From an uncultured Bacteroidota bacterium (GTDB taxonomy: Bacteria > Bacteroidota > Bacteroidia > Flavobacteriales > Flavobacteriaceae), in contig CAJXTX010000003.1 of assembly GCA_913060705.1 (NCBI GenBank), positions 1 through 64,000 of the forward strand: a DNA stretch of 64,000 nucleotides, read 5' to 3'. A program made the position numbers and the translations under genes. Under the pieces are notes generated by a model, which searched no databases, was not told the DNA's origin, and worked only from the letters and a program-made list of their open reading frames with translations. The first letter of the stretch is position 1, and each line of letters opens with the position of its first letter. Shown here piece by piece: positions 1 through 9,906 of this stretch.

Positions 1-271
1 TACATTGTTAGTGTAAAAGGAACTACCGTTCAAGTACATCAAAAAGTGATCAGAAGGTAGAATTTCACGCAAATCTGTACCATTGAATGGTACAATAATG
101 GTCACACATCAATACAGTATTATGTCGTGAGTGTTACAGATTAGCCACCACTAACGTGGTGACTTTTCTTTTACATCCCGAAGTCTACATAGAAAAAACA
201 AGCGCTTTCAGCGCGATAAGTTTTGCGCCTTTCGACTGTTTGCAAGTAAACTTGCCACAGCCCAAAAACAC

Positions 272-299
272 AAAACCCATGCCTGAGCATGGGTTTTTT
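272..299. terminator. Rho-independent, probably bidirectional terminator downstream of tRNA-Val
   Basis: AACCCATGC-ctga-GCATGGGTT hairpin followed by TTTTT on + and by T-rich sequence on -. Confidence 0.7.
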
Positions 300-311
300 C
301 TATGCTTTAGT

Positions 312-385
312 GGGTGTTACAGGATTCGAACCTGTGACCTCTACCCTGTCAAGGTAGCGCTCTAAACCAACTGAGCTAAACACCC
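312..385 (-). tRNA. tRNA-Val (anticodon GAC)
   Basis: Reverse complement GGGTGTTTAGCTCAGTTGGTTTAGAGCGCTACCTTGACAGGGTAGAGGTCACAGGTTCGAATCCTGTAACACCC: paired acceptor stem, D-arm, GGTTCGAATCC T-arm, anticodon loop TTGACAG. Confidence 0.95.
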
Positions 386-390
386 TTTTC

Positions 391-1803
391 TTAGTCTAAA
401 TCGGGGGCCCTGTGTAAGGCCATTTCTGCAATATGCACTTTGTCGCGAGCGTTTACCACTTCAAAGGCTACAGCAGAAATTTCCTGGGGCGTAAAGGTAA
501 TCATACGTTTGTTTCCAACCGTAGTTCCGTCATAGACTTTTTGCCATTGGCCTGAAGTGTCGGCAATGAAAAAGCTAAAGGATTCAATATGCTGTCCAAG
601 CTGAATGGCCTCTTGGATAACGAACAGATTGGCCTCGACAGGATTTTCTAGCCTGACTTCAATGCGATTTGATCGAGAAGCTGAAAGTTCTAAATAGGTC
701 TCTCTGTTGTTATCTGTGAGACTTTGATCCGCATCCGAATCGAGGAGATTGTTGGCAAAGGTGGCATCGATTTGTGACTTGAGACCCATCAGTCGCTCTA
801 CATCGGTTTCATGAACTAGGCCGCGTCGATCTACCGGCAGGTTGAGTAATAGGTTACTATTGAGCCCAACAGAGTTGAGATAGATGTCCCAGAGATGTGC
901 TACCGTTTTCACCTTGTCGTCTTCAGAGGCGTGGTAGAACCAACCCGGGCGAATCGAAACATCGGTTTCGGTGGGCACCCAATGGGTACCGTCTCTTTGT
1001 CCTGCAGAGAAGCGATCAAAATCAGGCATACCTGCATAGACGCTATCGCGGTAAAGGGTTGACCAAGTTGTTTGGTTGGCATATCCCTTTTCATTTCCTA
1101 CCCAACGAATGTCTGGTCCGGCGTCTGAAAACATAACGGCATCAGGCTGATATTTGCGCACTAGCGCATGGGTATTGGGCCAATCGTAGTAGGTGAGTTT
1201 GTCCACCTTACGCTCTTCGTTGGCTCCGCCGTAATATCCGTCACCCCCGTTCGCTCCATCGAACCATACTTCAAATAGCGGTCCGTATTGAGTGAGTAGC
1301 TCGGTGAGCTGGTTGCGGTAATAGGTGATGTACGCTTCGGTGCCGTAATCGGGATGATTGCGATCCCACGGAGAGAGGTATACTCCCATTTTCAATCCGT
1401 ATGCATCGCATGAGGCCCTTAATTCTTTCAGTAAGTCTCCATTTCCATCACGCCAAGGGCTGTTTTTTACCGAATGTTCGGTATAGGCACTTGGCCATAG
1501 GGCGAATCCGTCGTGATGCTTGGCGGTAATGATAATGCCTTTCATGCCGGCTTCTTTAGCCACTCGTGCCCACTGATCGGTATCGAGTTCAGAGGGATTA
1601 AAAAGTTCAGGCGACTCATCTCCAAAACCCCATTCTTTATCGGTAAAGGTGTTGATACTAAAATGGACAAAGGCGTAATACTCGAGGTCTTGCCAATTCA
1701 ATTGACGAGCTGATGGTACCACCGTCTGCTTTTTTGACGCTGAAGGAGCGCAAGAGTTTAAAAGAAGTGCTAGGCTAAACAGCCTTATGTAAAAGGATCT
1801 CAT
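391..1803 (-). CDS. alpha-L-fucosidase, GH29 family, lipoprotein
   Basis: ITAKHHDGFALWPS, GVYLSPWDRN, EVWFDGANG motifs typical of GH29; lipobox LLNSC if started at MRSFYIRL (1803) rather than the 1968 ORF start. Confidence 0.9.
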   Translation of the reverse strand: MRSFYIRLFSLALLLNSCAPSASKKQTVVPSARQLNWQDLEYYAFVHFSINTFTDKEWGFGDESPELFNPSELDTDQWARVAKEAGMKGIIITAKHHDGFALWPSAYTEHSVKNSPWRDGNGDLLKELRASCDAYGLKMGVYLSPWDRNHPDYGTEAYITYYRNQLTELLTQYGPLFEVWFDGANGGDGYYGGANEERKVDKLTYYDWPNTHALVRKYQPDAVMFSDAGPDIRWVGNEKGYANQTTWSTLYRDSVYAGMPDFDRFSAGQRDGTHWVPTETDVSIRPGWFYHASEDDKVKTVAHLWDIYLNSVGLNSNLLLNLPVDRRGLVHETDVERLMGLKSQIDATFANNLLDSDADQSLTDNNRETYLELSASRSNRIEVRLENPVEANLFVIQEAIQLGQHIESFSFFIADTSGQWQKVYDGTTVGNKRMITFTPQEISAVAFEVVNARDKVHIAEMALHRAPDLD

Positions 1804-1906
1804 ATCACAAACTTGTATAAAAAATCGATAGCTCCCAAATAGAATAGATCGGGTCTTTCTTTTAGGCTTTAACACTCTTGAGCAGATAAATTGTGCATCT
1901 TGCCGT

Positions 1907-3118
1907 ATGCAACCCAACCAAAGACCTCTACGTAAGGCACGGTCGTTCGTACTTTTTGTATTTCTCATCTCGATTGCAAGCTCTTGCGTTGAAGCAGTAG
2001 CTCCAGAATTTGACTTTCAAGACGACTTAATTATCATCGATGCGCTTGCCTCAACAGCGGCGGGCACAAGCTATGCAACGGTGCAACAAACCAGTTACGA
2101 ATTCGGCCTCTATCGCTCAAAAACAATCAGTGGATGCACGGTAACACTTGTTAATGCGGATACGCAAGAACGAGAGAGCCTCTTTGAAAGTGAGGGCAGC
2201 TATATCTCTGATCCTTCGTTTAAAGTCGAAACCAAATCGCGTTGGTATATAGAAGTGCAATTGCCCAATGGCCAAACCTTCAAGTCATCGGTAGAGACAA
2301 CACCTGAAGAGGTACAAATTCAAGCTATCAAGGACAATTTCAATCTTGAAATGATCTACGATGAGGGGAGCGAAGATTATACCTCGGGGCACGAAATACG
2401 CATCGACTTCAATGATCCGGCAGATCAGCGCAATTTCTTTTTTTATCAATACCGCGCCTACGAGCAAGAATTGTATTGCAAGCTTTGCGAGTACGGGGTC
2501 TATCGCAATGGAGAGTGTCTTTCACAGATTAATAATCCGGCATTGACCAAAGAATATTACACCTACCTCTGCGACGTGCCCTGTTGGAAAATCAGTTACA
2601 ATCAAGACATCAATATCTTCAGTGACGAGTTCGCAAACGGAAAGACTGTCGAAGACCTTCTCGTGGCCAAGGTACCCTTTACTTCAAACCAAGACATCTT
2701 GGTTGAGGTCTTACAACTAAACGTTTCTCAAGATGCCTACAAACACTTCAGGACGATAAAAGACTTGGTAGACAATAACAGCGGATTCAACGCGCCTTTA
2801 CCGGCAGCCCTCATCGGAAACTTTACAGATGTGAACGATTCTGAACAAATCGCTTTAGGCCGATTTACTGCTGCCGCTGCCACCACTGAAACACTATTTA
2901 TTCGCCGAAGTCTTAGAAGTGAACCTTTGAGCGGAGATTTAAAGTCCCCCCAACCTGAGATTTTAGGAGATCCCATTCCTCAACCCCTTACCTATGTGGC
3001 GCCTTGCATTGAAAGTATCTACCGCACTTCAGATCTAGAAGCAGAGAGGCTTCGCTATTTTCAAGGGACATCGATTCTCGAGGGATCTCATCCCACTAAT
3101 ACCCCTCAAACCCCATGA
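1907..3118 (+). CDS. DUF4249 domain-containing lipoprotein
   Basis: Lipobox SIASSC, DUF4249-like N-terminal region and CWxxSYNQDINIFSD motif; ATGA overlap with following TonB receptor. Confidence 0.85.
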   Translation: MQPNQRPLRKARSFVLFVFLISIASSCVEAVAPEFDFQDDLIIIDALASTAAGTSYATVQQTSYEFGLYRSKTISGCTVTLVNADTQERESLFESEGSYISDPSFKVETKSRWYIEVQLPNGQTFKSSVETTPEEVQIQAIKDNFNLEMIYDEGSEDYTSGHEIRIDFNDPADQRNFFFYQYRAYEQELYCKLCEYGVYRNGECLSQINNPALTKEYYTYLCDVPCWKISYNQDINIFSDEFANGKTVEDLLVAKVPFTSNQDILVEVLQLNVSQDAYKHFRTIKDLVDNNSGFNAPLPAALIGNFTDVNDSEQIALGRFTAAAATTETLFIRRSLRSEPLSGDLKSPQPEILGDPIPQPLTYVAPCIESIYRTSDLEAERLRYFQGTSILEGSHPTNTPQTP

Positions 3119-5526
3119 GAAATAGTCTCCACGCTTGTTTTGTTTGGATTTTTCTTCTTGGCGGATTGACCTTAGGATACGGACAAGAATATGCGCTTTC
3201 AGTAAGTGTAACCGATCAAGAAACCAACGAACCCTTAAGCGGCGTAACCGTCTACATTACGCAATGCGAATGCGGAGGAATCACCAATCCAAGCGGTCTT
3301 TTTGTGAAGCGCTTAGCATCCGGAACCTATGATCTGACCCTCGATTACTTGGGGTATGCTACGCAACAAATCAAGGTTCAGTTATCGGGCAATCAGACCA
3401 TTAAGGTAACCATGGAGGTGGTGCAAGAGCAGTTGTCAGAGGTTGTTTTGACGGCTAAAAAGCGAAACCAAAATGTCGAGAGCCCCCAGATGGGAGTATT
3501 CGAATTAAGCAGTAGAGAATTGGCGAAAATGCCTGCTGCCTTGGGAGAGTTTGACGTGTTGCGAAGCATTACTATGATGGCCGGGGTAAATAATGCCGGA
3601 GACATTAGTAATGGGGTTTCAATACGTGGAGGATCACTCGACCAAAACCTAATGCTGCTTGAATCAGCACCTGTTTTTAATCCCACCCACCTTTTTGGTT
3701 TGTTCTCTGTATTCACTCCAGAGGTGATCTCTGGGGTTGACATCTATCGCGCCAATATTCCTGCCAAATACGGAGGACGTATCGCTTCGGTAGTCGATGT
3801 GAAAATCACCAATCCGTATACCGACCGTTTCAAGCTCGAAGGAGGCATAGGATTGATTTCAAGTCGATTGTCACTCACAACCCCCTTGATTAAAGACAAG
3901 CTCATGCTTCTTGCAGGAGGAAGGGTTGGTTTTAGTGATCTTTTATTTCCGTTGTTGGTCCCTCGACTCAAGAACACACGGGCGAATTTCTCAGATCACA
4001 CCATCAAACTGCTTTATTTGCCCAGTGCAGACGATCAGATCACTTACACCAATTTCTACTCCAAAGATTTCTATCAACTCGATCTGATTTCTTCTATTGA
4101 GAACATAGTGTCGTCGGCGAATCAATACGATTTCAGCACGATGAACCATTCGATGAAATGGCTGCATACCTTCGACAACAACACCAACCTGACGACCAAA
4201 TTAGTCGCGAGCGATTACCAACCCAAGAACCTCTTTCCTGAAGTAGAAAGCGACAATGTGATTCGCTTTGAATCGCGCATTCGCTACCTCAGCGGACAAA
4301 TCGAATACTTCAACAACCAAACCTCGAAAGTCGACTATTACCTAGGGGGGCAATTCAATCGCTACCTCATCGAACCTGGTAGTCTAGATCCCGGTAGCGG
4401 AAACTCGATCAATCCGGTGCGCTTGGGTGAAGAGACAGGAGACGAATGGTCTGTCTACGGAAGCGCAGATTTCGCACTCACTCCAAAACTTACTTTGTCA
4501 AGTGGATTTCGCCTCTCTCAGTTCAATTTGGTTGGGCCCTACGAAGAAGCCCTGTACGACGCCGATGAAAACTTTGTAGACACACAGAATTATCAAGCAG
4601 GCGAAAAGGTGATTAGCTACACCTATCCAGAGCCGCGCTTAGGTCTGAATCTAAAAGTGGGTGAACGGGCCTCTTTAAAGGCAAGCTATGCTCGCATGTA
4701 CCAGTACATCCAAAATATTTACAATACAAACACCCCTCTGCCCACCTCGCGTTGGAAGATCTCAGACCGCTATGTAAAGCCACAACAAAACGACACCTAC
4801 GGCTTTGGTTTTTACAAAGACTTTGACGATGCGGGGTTAGAATTGTCAGCAGAAACCTATTACCGTAATACGAGCAATAACCTCACCTACAAACCAGGAG
4901 CTAATTTCTTTCTTTCAAGGGCTATTGAAACAGAAGTGGTACAAGCCGATGGACGCTCGTACGGCCTAGAGTTTGGCTTGCATAAGAACACTGGAAGATT
5001 CAACGGGTTTTTGAACTACACTTGGGCACGTAGCCTTTTAAAAACCAACGAGGCAGCGCCAGAAGATCGAATCAATAACAATCTTTGGTACGCCTCTGAC
5101 TTTGACCGTCCGCATACGGTAAATGCAACCCTCAACTTTGAAGGCGATCTCTACAATAAAATCAGCTTCAATTTTGTAGGACAAACCGGAAGGCCTTACA
5201 CCATTGCCAACGGAGTCTACAAACAACAAAACGTTACCATCCCGATTTATTTGAATCGAAATAACGCACGGCTTCCCACTTATCACCGTCTCGATTTTTC
5301 ATGGACCATCGCCTACAGCAAAGATCCCAAGCGCAGGTTCAAAGGAGATTGGGTATTTACCGTCTACAATATTTATGGACGTAAAAACCCATTCAACATT
5401 TATTACGCCCAGCGCAACGGAGGGGTAGACGGAAATGTGTTTCTGAGCAGTCCGTTGGGTGCATATGAACTCACGGCGCTAAGAGGCACCCTGGTTTCAC
5501 TTTCGTATAATTTTAGGTTTCAATAG
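3115..5526 (+). CDS. TonB-dependent receptor with N-terminal carboxypeptidase-regulatory-like domain
   Basis: CarboxypepD_reg-like N-term, plug (SIRGGSLDQNLMLLESAPVFNPTHLFG), beta-barrel ending in aromatic FRFQ. Confidence 0.92.
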   Translation: MRNSLHACFVWIFLLGGLTLGYGQEYALSVSVTDQETNEPLSGVTVYITQCECGGITNPSGLFVKRLASGTYDLTLDYLGYATQQIKVQLSGNQTIKVTMEVVQEQLSEVVLTAKKRNQNVESPQMGVFELSSRELAKMPAALGEFDVLRSITMMAGVNNAGDISNGVSIRGGSLDQNLMLLESAPVFNPTHLFGLFSVFTPEVISGVDIYRANIPAKYGGRIASVVDVKITNPYTDRFKLEGGIGLISSRLSLTTPLIKDKLMLLAGGRVGFSDLLFPLLVPRLKNTRANFSDHTIKLLYLPSADDQITYTNFYSKDFYQLDLISSIENIVSSANQYDFSTMNHSMKWLHTFDNNTNLTTKLVASDYQPKNLFPEVESDNVIRFESRIRYLSGQIEYFNNQTSKVDYYLGGQFNRYLIEPGSLDPGSGNSINPVRLGEETGDEWSVYGSADFALTPKLTLSSGFRLSQFNLVGPYEEALYDADENFVDTQNYQAGEKVISYTYPEPRLGLNLKVGERASLKASYARMYQYIQNIYNTNTPLPTSRWKISDRYVKPQQNDTYGFGFYKDFDDAGLELSAETYYRNTSNNLTYKPGANFFLSRAIETEVVQADGRSYGLEFGLHKNTGRFNGFLNYTWARSLLKTNEAAPEDRINNNLWYASDFDRPHTVNATLNFEGDLYNKISFNFVGQTGRPYTIANGVYKQQNVTIPIYLNRNNARLPTYHRLDFSWTIAYSKDPKRRFKGDWVFTVYNIYGRKNPFNIYYAQRNGGVDGNVFLSSPLGAYELTALRGTLVSLSYNFRFQ

Positions 5527-5527
5527 A

Positions 5528-6085
5528 CTACTGCCTCCAGTCCCAAAGCACTACATCCCATCTAGATTTTTCATGCTCTAGAGATCCGACAACTTCGAAT
5601 CCTGTCTTGAGATGCGCTTTTAGAGAGCGTGGATTTTGACTGTCTACATCGGTCACCAGATAGTCGTAGTGTGAAGCATGTTCGTCGCGATAGGCATTGT
5701 ACATGCGCTGCACCAATCCTTGCCCGGTATGTGTCTTAGAAACACACAATTGACCGACTAGGCAATAAGAACTGTCATAGACTGCTTTTCCGTTATAGAA
5801 CACATTCGAAAGTTGAGCGACAAAAGCAGTGATGAGCGGGTGCAATTTTTTGCTTTCTGGGGTGACTACCAGCGCATAGCCTACCACCTCACCCTCGTCA
5901 ACCGCGATCACTGACGGATGTACTTTATGAATCGTCTGAAGAAACTCTAGCGTATACTCAAAGGTCACGAACCCTTGTTCTTTTTGCTCCTCTGGAGTGA
6001 GATTCTTCTTAAGGTTTAAATCGTGCAGCCTCTTAATCCCCTTGATTTCTTCAAGAGAATCAACAAATTTAATCGTTACCGCCAT
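5528..6085 (-). CDS. GNAT family N-acetyltransferase
   Basis: LCVSKTHTGQGLVQRMYNAYRD acetyl-CoA binding motif; NPRSLKAHLKTGFEVVG. Confidence 0.82.
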   Translation of the reverse strand: MAVTIKFVDSLEEIKGIKRLHDLNLKKNLTPEEQKEQGFVTFEYTLEFLQTIHKVHPSVIAVDEGEVVGYALVVTPESKKLHPLITAFVAQLSNVFYNGKAVYDSSYCLVGQLCVSKTHTGQGLVQRMYNAYRDEHASHYDYLVTDVDSQNPRSLKAHLKTGFEVVGSLEHEKSRWDVVLWDWRQ

Positions 6086-6088
6086 GTA

Positions 6089-7381
6089 TTATTCACCAGA
6101 CCATCCCGCACTAACGGCTTCAACCTCATCTAAAACACGCAGTAGATTCGCTCCCCACAACTTCTCAATTTCTTCCTCCGTGTATCCGCGTTTTACCAAT
6201 TCGGTGGTCACATTTTGAGTCTCAGAAGCATCGCTCCAACCCGTGATTCCACCCCCTCCATCAAAGTCAGATGAAATACCAACATGATCGATTCCAATAA
6301 GATCTACCATGTAATCGATATGATCTACAAAATCAGCCACAGTAACTCCCTCAGGAGCCTCAGGATCAGAAGCTGCAATCGTTTCAGCCTCTTCGTATAT
6401 CGCATAGGCGTACTCCATAAAGGCTGCTCTTTCTTCAGCGCTTAATGCACGCATTTCGCGACGCTCGTACCAAGGCAATTCTTTCTCTTCAGCTAAGCGT
6501 TTGCGCAATTGACTCATGTATTCATTTCTCGCGTTGTGCTTCTCGGTATTGACATACGATGAAAAGGCAACGGTCTGCACGACTCCTCCATTTTCTTTCA
6601 GCCACATCAATTGCTCGTCGTCTAGATTTCTAGAATGATCGCACAAGGCTCTCGCCGATGAGTGTGAGGCAATAATCGGAGCCTTACTCAAAGCGATCAT
6701 CTGACGCATGGCCTCTTTAGACGGATGCGATACATCGATCATAATTCCTAATCGGTTCATCTCAACAACGGCGGATTTTCCGAGCTCGCTTAAGCCGTTA
6801 TGTAAAAAACCATCAGCCTCTCCCGTATTCGAGTCTGAAAACTGACTATGTCCGTTATGTGACAAGGATACGTAGCGTGCCCCTAGGGCATGGTATTTTT
6901 CGAAGTTGGCTAAGTCTTCACCCATGGGGTAAGCGTTCTCTACACCAATCATGGCCACCTTTTTGCCTTCAGCTATTGCCGCCTTCACCTCTTCAGAGGA
7001 GGTCGCTAGTTGAATTTGATCAGGGGCGATTTCACTTGTCAATCGGTGAATCGCCTCAAATTTAGCCATGGCATTTTCTTCGGCAGCAGCATAGCCTTCT
7101 GGTGTCAATTCTCCCTGGCCTGTATAAACGATGAGCCACGCCACGTCGAGTTTTCCTTCGTCCATTTTCGGAAGGTTGACCTGTGTATTTAAGCGCTGGG
7201 TGTAATTGATGCTATCTGTAAAGTTGGCGACATTAATATCGTCATGGGTATCAATAGTGATTACCTTTTCATGAATAAGTGCCGCTTTTTCTTCTAGCGA
7301 AACCGCTTTTGTCGATTCACTCTTTGAAGCACAAGAGGTCAAAATAAGCGCCAGTGCTCCGGCTTTAACGAAGTATTTCAT
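6089..7381 (-). CDS. membrane dipeptidase (M19), lipoprotein
   Basis: TIDTHDDIN, SLSHNGHSQFSDS, DVSHPSKEAMRQ, ASHSSARALCDHSRN, DHVGISSDFDGGGG motifs; signal LILTSCAS. Confidence 0.92.
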   Translation of the reverse strand: MKYFVKAGALALILTSCASKSESTKAVSLEEKAALIHEKVITIDTHDDINVANFTDSINYTQRLNTQVNLPKMDEGKLDVAWLIVYTGQGELTPEGYAAAEENAMAKFEAIHRLTSEIAPDQIQLATSSEEVKAAIAEGKKVAMIGVENAYPMGEDLANFEKYHALGARYVSLSHNGHSQFSDSNTGEADGFLHNGLSELGKSAVVEMNRLGIMIDVSHPSKEAMRQMIALSKAPIIASHSSARALCDHSRNLDDEQLMWLKENGGVVQTVAFSSYVNTEKHNARNEYMSQLRKRLAEEKELPWYERREMRALSAEERAAFMEYAYAIYEEAETIAASDPEAPEGVTVADFVDHIDYMVDLIGIDHVGISSDFDGGGGITGWSDASETQNVTTELVKRGYTEEEIEKLWGANLLRVLDEVEAVSAGWSGE

Positions 7382-7386
7382 TGGTG

Positions 7387-8814
7387 TTACTGATTAATGG
7401 GTGGAGGACCGTCAATCATAGGCTCGTACACGACATCACCCTTGCGCTCCTTAAATTCTTGTTTGATTTCGTTTACCGCTTTTGGATTTTGAAACAGGTC
7501 AGCCATGGTCATCCCCATTGCCTTAGCAGCGTGCACCATTCCTTTGTGACCAATGCTCATTCCTCCGCAGGCAACCACTGCCCACGAATGCCATGGGGTA
7601 TCTTTTGGGGCAACGGTAACACTCAAGTTGATATTCGGAACATTCCAGCTGACATCTCCTACGTCGGTCGACCCACCTCCTGGATTTTCACGAGTAGGTA
7701 ATAGCGGATGAATCGCGCTATCCATTCCCACCTGGGGTTTTCCGGTTGCGGCTTGAATTGCTTTTCCGAAAGCTTCTTCCTCTTCGGTATAGGTCAATGG
7801 CCCTAAAAGTTCGAGGTTGTTCTGCATGAGCTCGCCTCCGCGTCTATTGGGCAACACTTCGTAGATCCCTGAAATCAATGAGATCTTGTAATCTACATTG
7901 GCCATGATGGCAGCACCCTCGGCCATTTCACGAACACGTTCATACACAGGCTTCATGCCCTCGCGTTTTGAATCACGTACCCGCACCCACAACTTCGAGT
8001 AATCAGGCACAACATTGACGACTTGGCCTCCATCTTGAATGTGGTAATGAATGCGCACTGTAGGTTTAATATGTTCGCGGTAGTAGTTGATACCGGTGGT
8101 GTACAATTCTAAGGCATCTGAAGCAGAGCGGCCATTCCACGGATCAGATGAGGCATGCGCCGCCTGTCCGAAGAACTCAACCTTAAAGTCTACCAGCGCT
8201 AAAGTACTTTGCACGTCGGCCTCAGTATTTGCTCCGGGATGCCAGCTTACATTTACGTCAACACCGTCCCAAATACCTTCTTTGACCATCCATATTTTTC
8301 CGAAAAACTTTTCTTCAGAAGGGGTTCCAATAAACTTCACCGTTCCCTTCAGCCTTCCGGCTTCAATTTGTTCTTTAATGGCTATTGCAGCCCCTAACGA
8401 GGCAGCACCAAATAAGTTGTGGCCGCATCCGTGCCCTGCAGCCCCTTCATTTAACGGATCCTTCACAGGGGAGGCTTTTTGAGATATTCCTGGGAGCGCA
8501 TCAAATTCACCCAGAACCGAAATTACAGGAGAACCGCTTCCGTAAGTGGCAACAAAAGCTGTCGGAATTCCAGCGACTCCACGTTCTACTTCAAGGCCCT
8601 GTGCTTCTGCATAATCAGCCAAAATTCGAGCAGACTCATGCTCCTCAAAGGCGGTTTCGGCGAGTGCCCAAATCGAGTCACTAATGGCTATTAAGGCCTG
8701 CTCGTGAGCTTCGACAGAGGCAATAATGGCCTTTTTCTCACGGTTGAGCTTTTGAGCAAAACTTGAAGCGCTAAACACAAGCGCAACAAGGGTAATAAAA
8801 ACAGATTTTTTCAT
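7387..8814 (-). CDS. M20-family amidohydrolase (AbgB-like), secreted
   Basis: GEFDALPG, GCGHNLFGAA, STDVGDVSW motifs; signal peptide if started at MKKSVFITLVALVFSASSFAQ (8814). Confidence 0.88.
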   Translation of the reverse strand: MKKSVFITLVALVFSASSFAQKLNREKKAIIASVEAHEQALIAISDSIWALAETAFEEHESARILADYAEAQGLEVERGVAGIPTAFVATYGSGSPVISVLGEFDALPGISQKASPVKDPLNEGAAGHGCGHNLFGAASLGAAIAIKEQIEAGRLKGTVKFIGTPSEEKFFGKIWMVKEGIWDGVDVNVSWHPGANTEADVQSTLALVDFKVEFFGQAAHASSDPWNGRSASDALELYTTGINYYREHIKPTVRIHYHIQDGGQVVNVVPDYSKLWVRVRDSKREGMKPVYERVREMAEGAAIMANVDYKISLISGIYEVLPNRRGGELMQNNLELLGPLTYTEEEEAFGKAIQAATGKPQVGMDSAIHPLLPTRENPGGGSTDVGDVSWNVPNINLSVTVAPKDTPWHSWAVVACGGMSIGHKGMVHAAKAMGMTMADLFQNPKAVNEIKQEFKERKGDVVYEPMIDGPPPINQ

Positions 8815-8849
8815 ACGAACGATTTGATGAAAGATACAAAAATGAAGTC

Positions 8850-9836
8850 TCAACGCAGAGACTGAATATACTGTTCTCTGACGCGTTTTGCGGTCTTGTG
8901 GTCACCTTCGTGACTCCAACCTGGCGGCATAAAAATGTAGGCCACCTTGTTGGCCAGTCCTGGAGCATTCCAAACGTCTTTAGCGAGCGCTATAATTTCT
9001 CCAAAATAAACATCCACAAAACTCCCACTATTTATCTCACGTGTAATCCCGTATTCGGGCTTTTGTTGCATATCTTCTTCTTGATAGGTCTTGAAAACGC
9101 GATCCCAAATGTTTAAGAGGTTGCAAAAATTGGTGTCCATATAAAGCGGGTTGCGCGCATGATGCACTCGGTGGTGCGAAGGCGTCAAAATAAAATGGTT
9201 CAACCATCCAAAACGGGCGTCTTTAATGAGGTTTTCGCCCACATGAATAAAGGCTCCATAGGTTCCATCAATGAACATAATCAAGAAAAGAAGTTCAGGT
9301 CGAATACCCAGGAGTATGCAAATAGAAGTACGAATGGTGTCTGCGTAAGGCGCCTCTAGAAAGAAGTGTGCGTGCGTTACTGATAAGTTCATGTCTTCAG
9401 GCGAATGATGGGTGGCATGAAGGCACCAAAACAAGCGCACCTTGTGGCCTAAATAATGATAAATGAAGTGTGCAAACTCCCAAACAATGTATCCGTAAAT
9501 AAACCAATACCAAGTTCCCGAAGTTTGAAACGGAGCAATAGGCTGAAGCCATCCGATCAAAAATCCGACCATACCTATGGCAATAAAGCGTCCAACGATA
9601 CGGTTGAATACATAAATCAGAAAATTCACCTTGTAGACCTTGGTCTGTGGTTTCTTGTAGACCAGTCCCAAAATAAATTCCAATAAGATGAGTAAAGGAA
9701 TAATAGGGTAAATCAGCGAGACGACACCGTCATAAGTTTTAAGCGCCTCGTAATTGCCGGTGCTTAAAATATCCCAGAGCGATCGTATACCAAGAAATCC
9801 TACAATTTCTTGGTAGAGCGTTTCAAGAAATTCCAT
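8850..9836 (-). CDS. sterol desaturase / fatty acid hydroxylase family protein
   Basis: Histidine boxes HFIYHYLGHK, HATHHSPE, HRVHHARN plus several TM segments. Confidence 0.9.
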   Translation of the reverse strand: MEFLETLYQEIVGFLGIRSLWDILSTGNYEALKTYDGVVSLIYPIIPLLILLEFILGLVYKKPQTKVYKVNFLIYVFNRIVGRFIAIGMVGFLIGWLQPIAPFQTSGTWYWFIYGYIVWEFAHFIYHYLGHKVRLFWCLHATHHSPEDMNLSVTHAHFFLEAPYADTIRTSICILLGIRPELLFLIMFIDGTYGAFIHVGENLIKDARFGWLNHFILTPSHHRVHHARNPLYMDTNFCNLLNIWDRVFKTYQEEDMQQKPEYGITREINSGSFVDVYFGEIIALAKDVWNAPGLANKVAYIFMPPGWSHEGDHKTAKRVREQYIQSLR

Positions 9837-9906
9837 AAAAATCAAGTTGTCTTTTGTGAGGCTTATCTATCTTAAGCTCTCAAAAGCTAACGAATTCTAT
9901 CGTCTT

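Noticed and set aside
1-60. Possible C-terminal tail of a CDS (YIVSVKGTTVQVHQKVIRR*)
   Set aside because: Only 19 codons visible and no recognisable family; cannot support a call without sequence to the left.
156-365. 69-aa ORF ending ...CYRIRTCDLYPVKVAL
   Set aside because: The C-terminal part is the tRNA-Val gene read on the wrong strand; a classic spurious ORF over a tRNA plus terminator.
3393-3743. 116-aa minus ORF (and 8087-8482 +, 14095-14460 -, 41267-41587 +, 46539-46889 +, 56299-56670 + and similar)
   Set aside because: Antisense or out-of-frame shadow ORFs inside well-supported CDSs.
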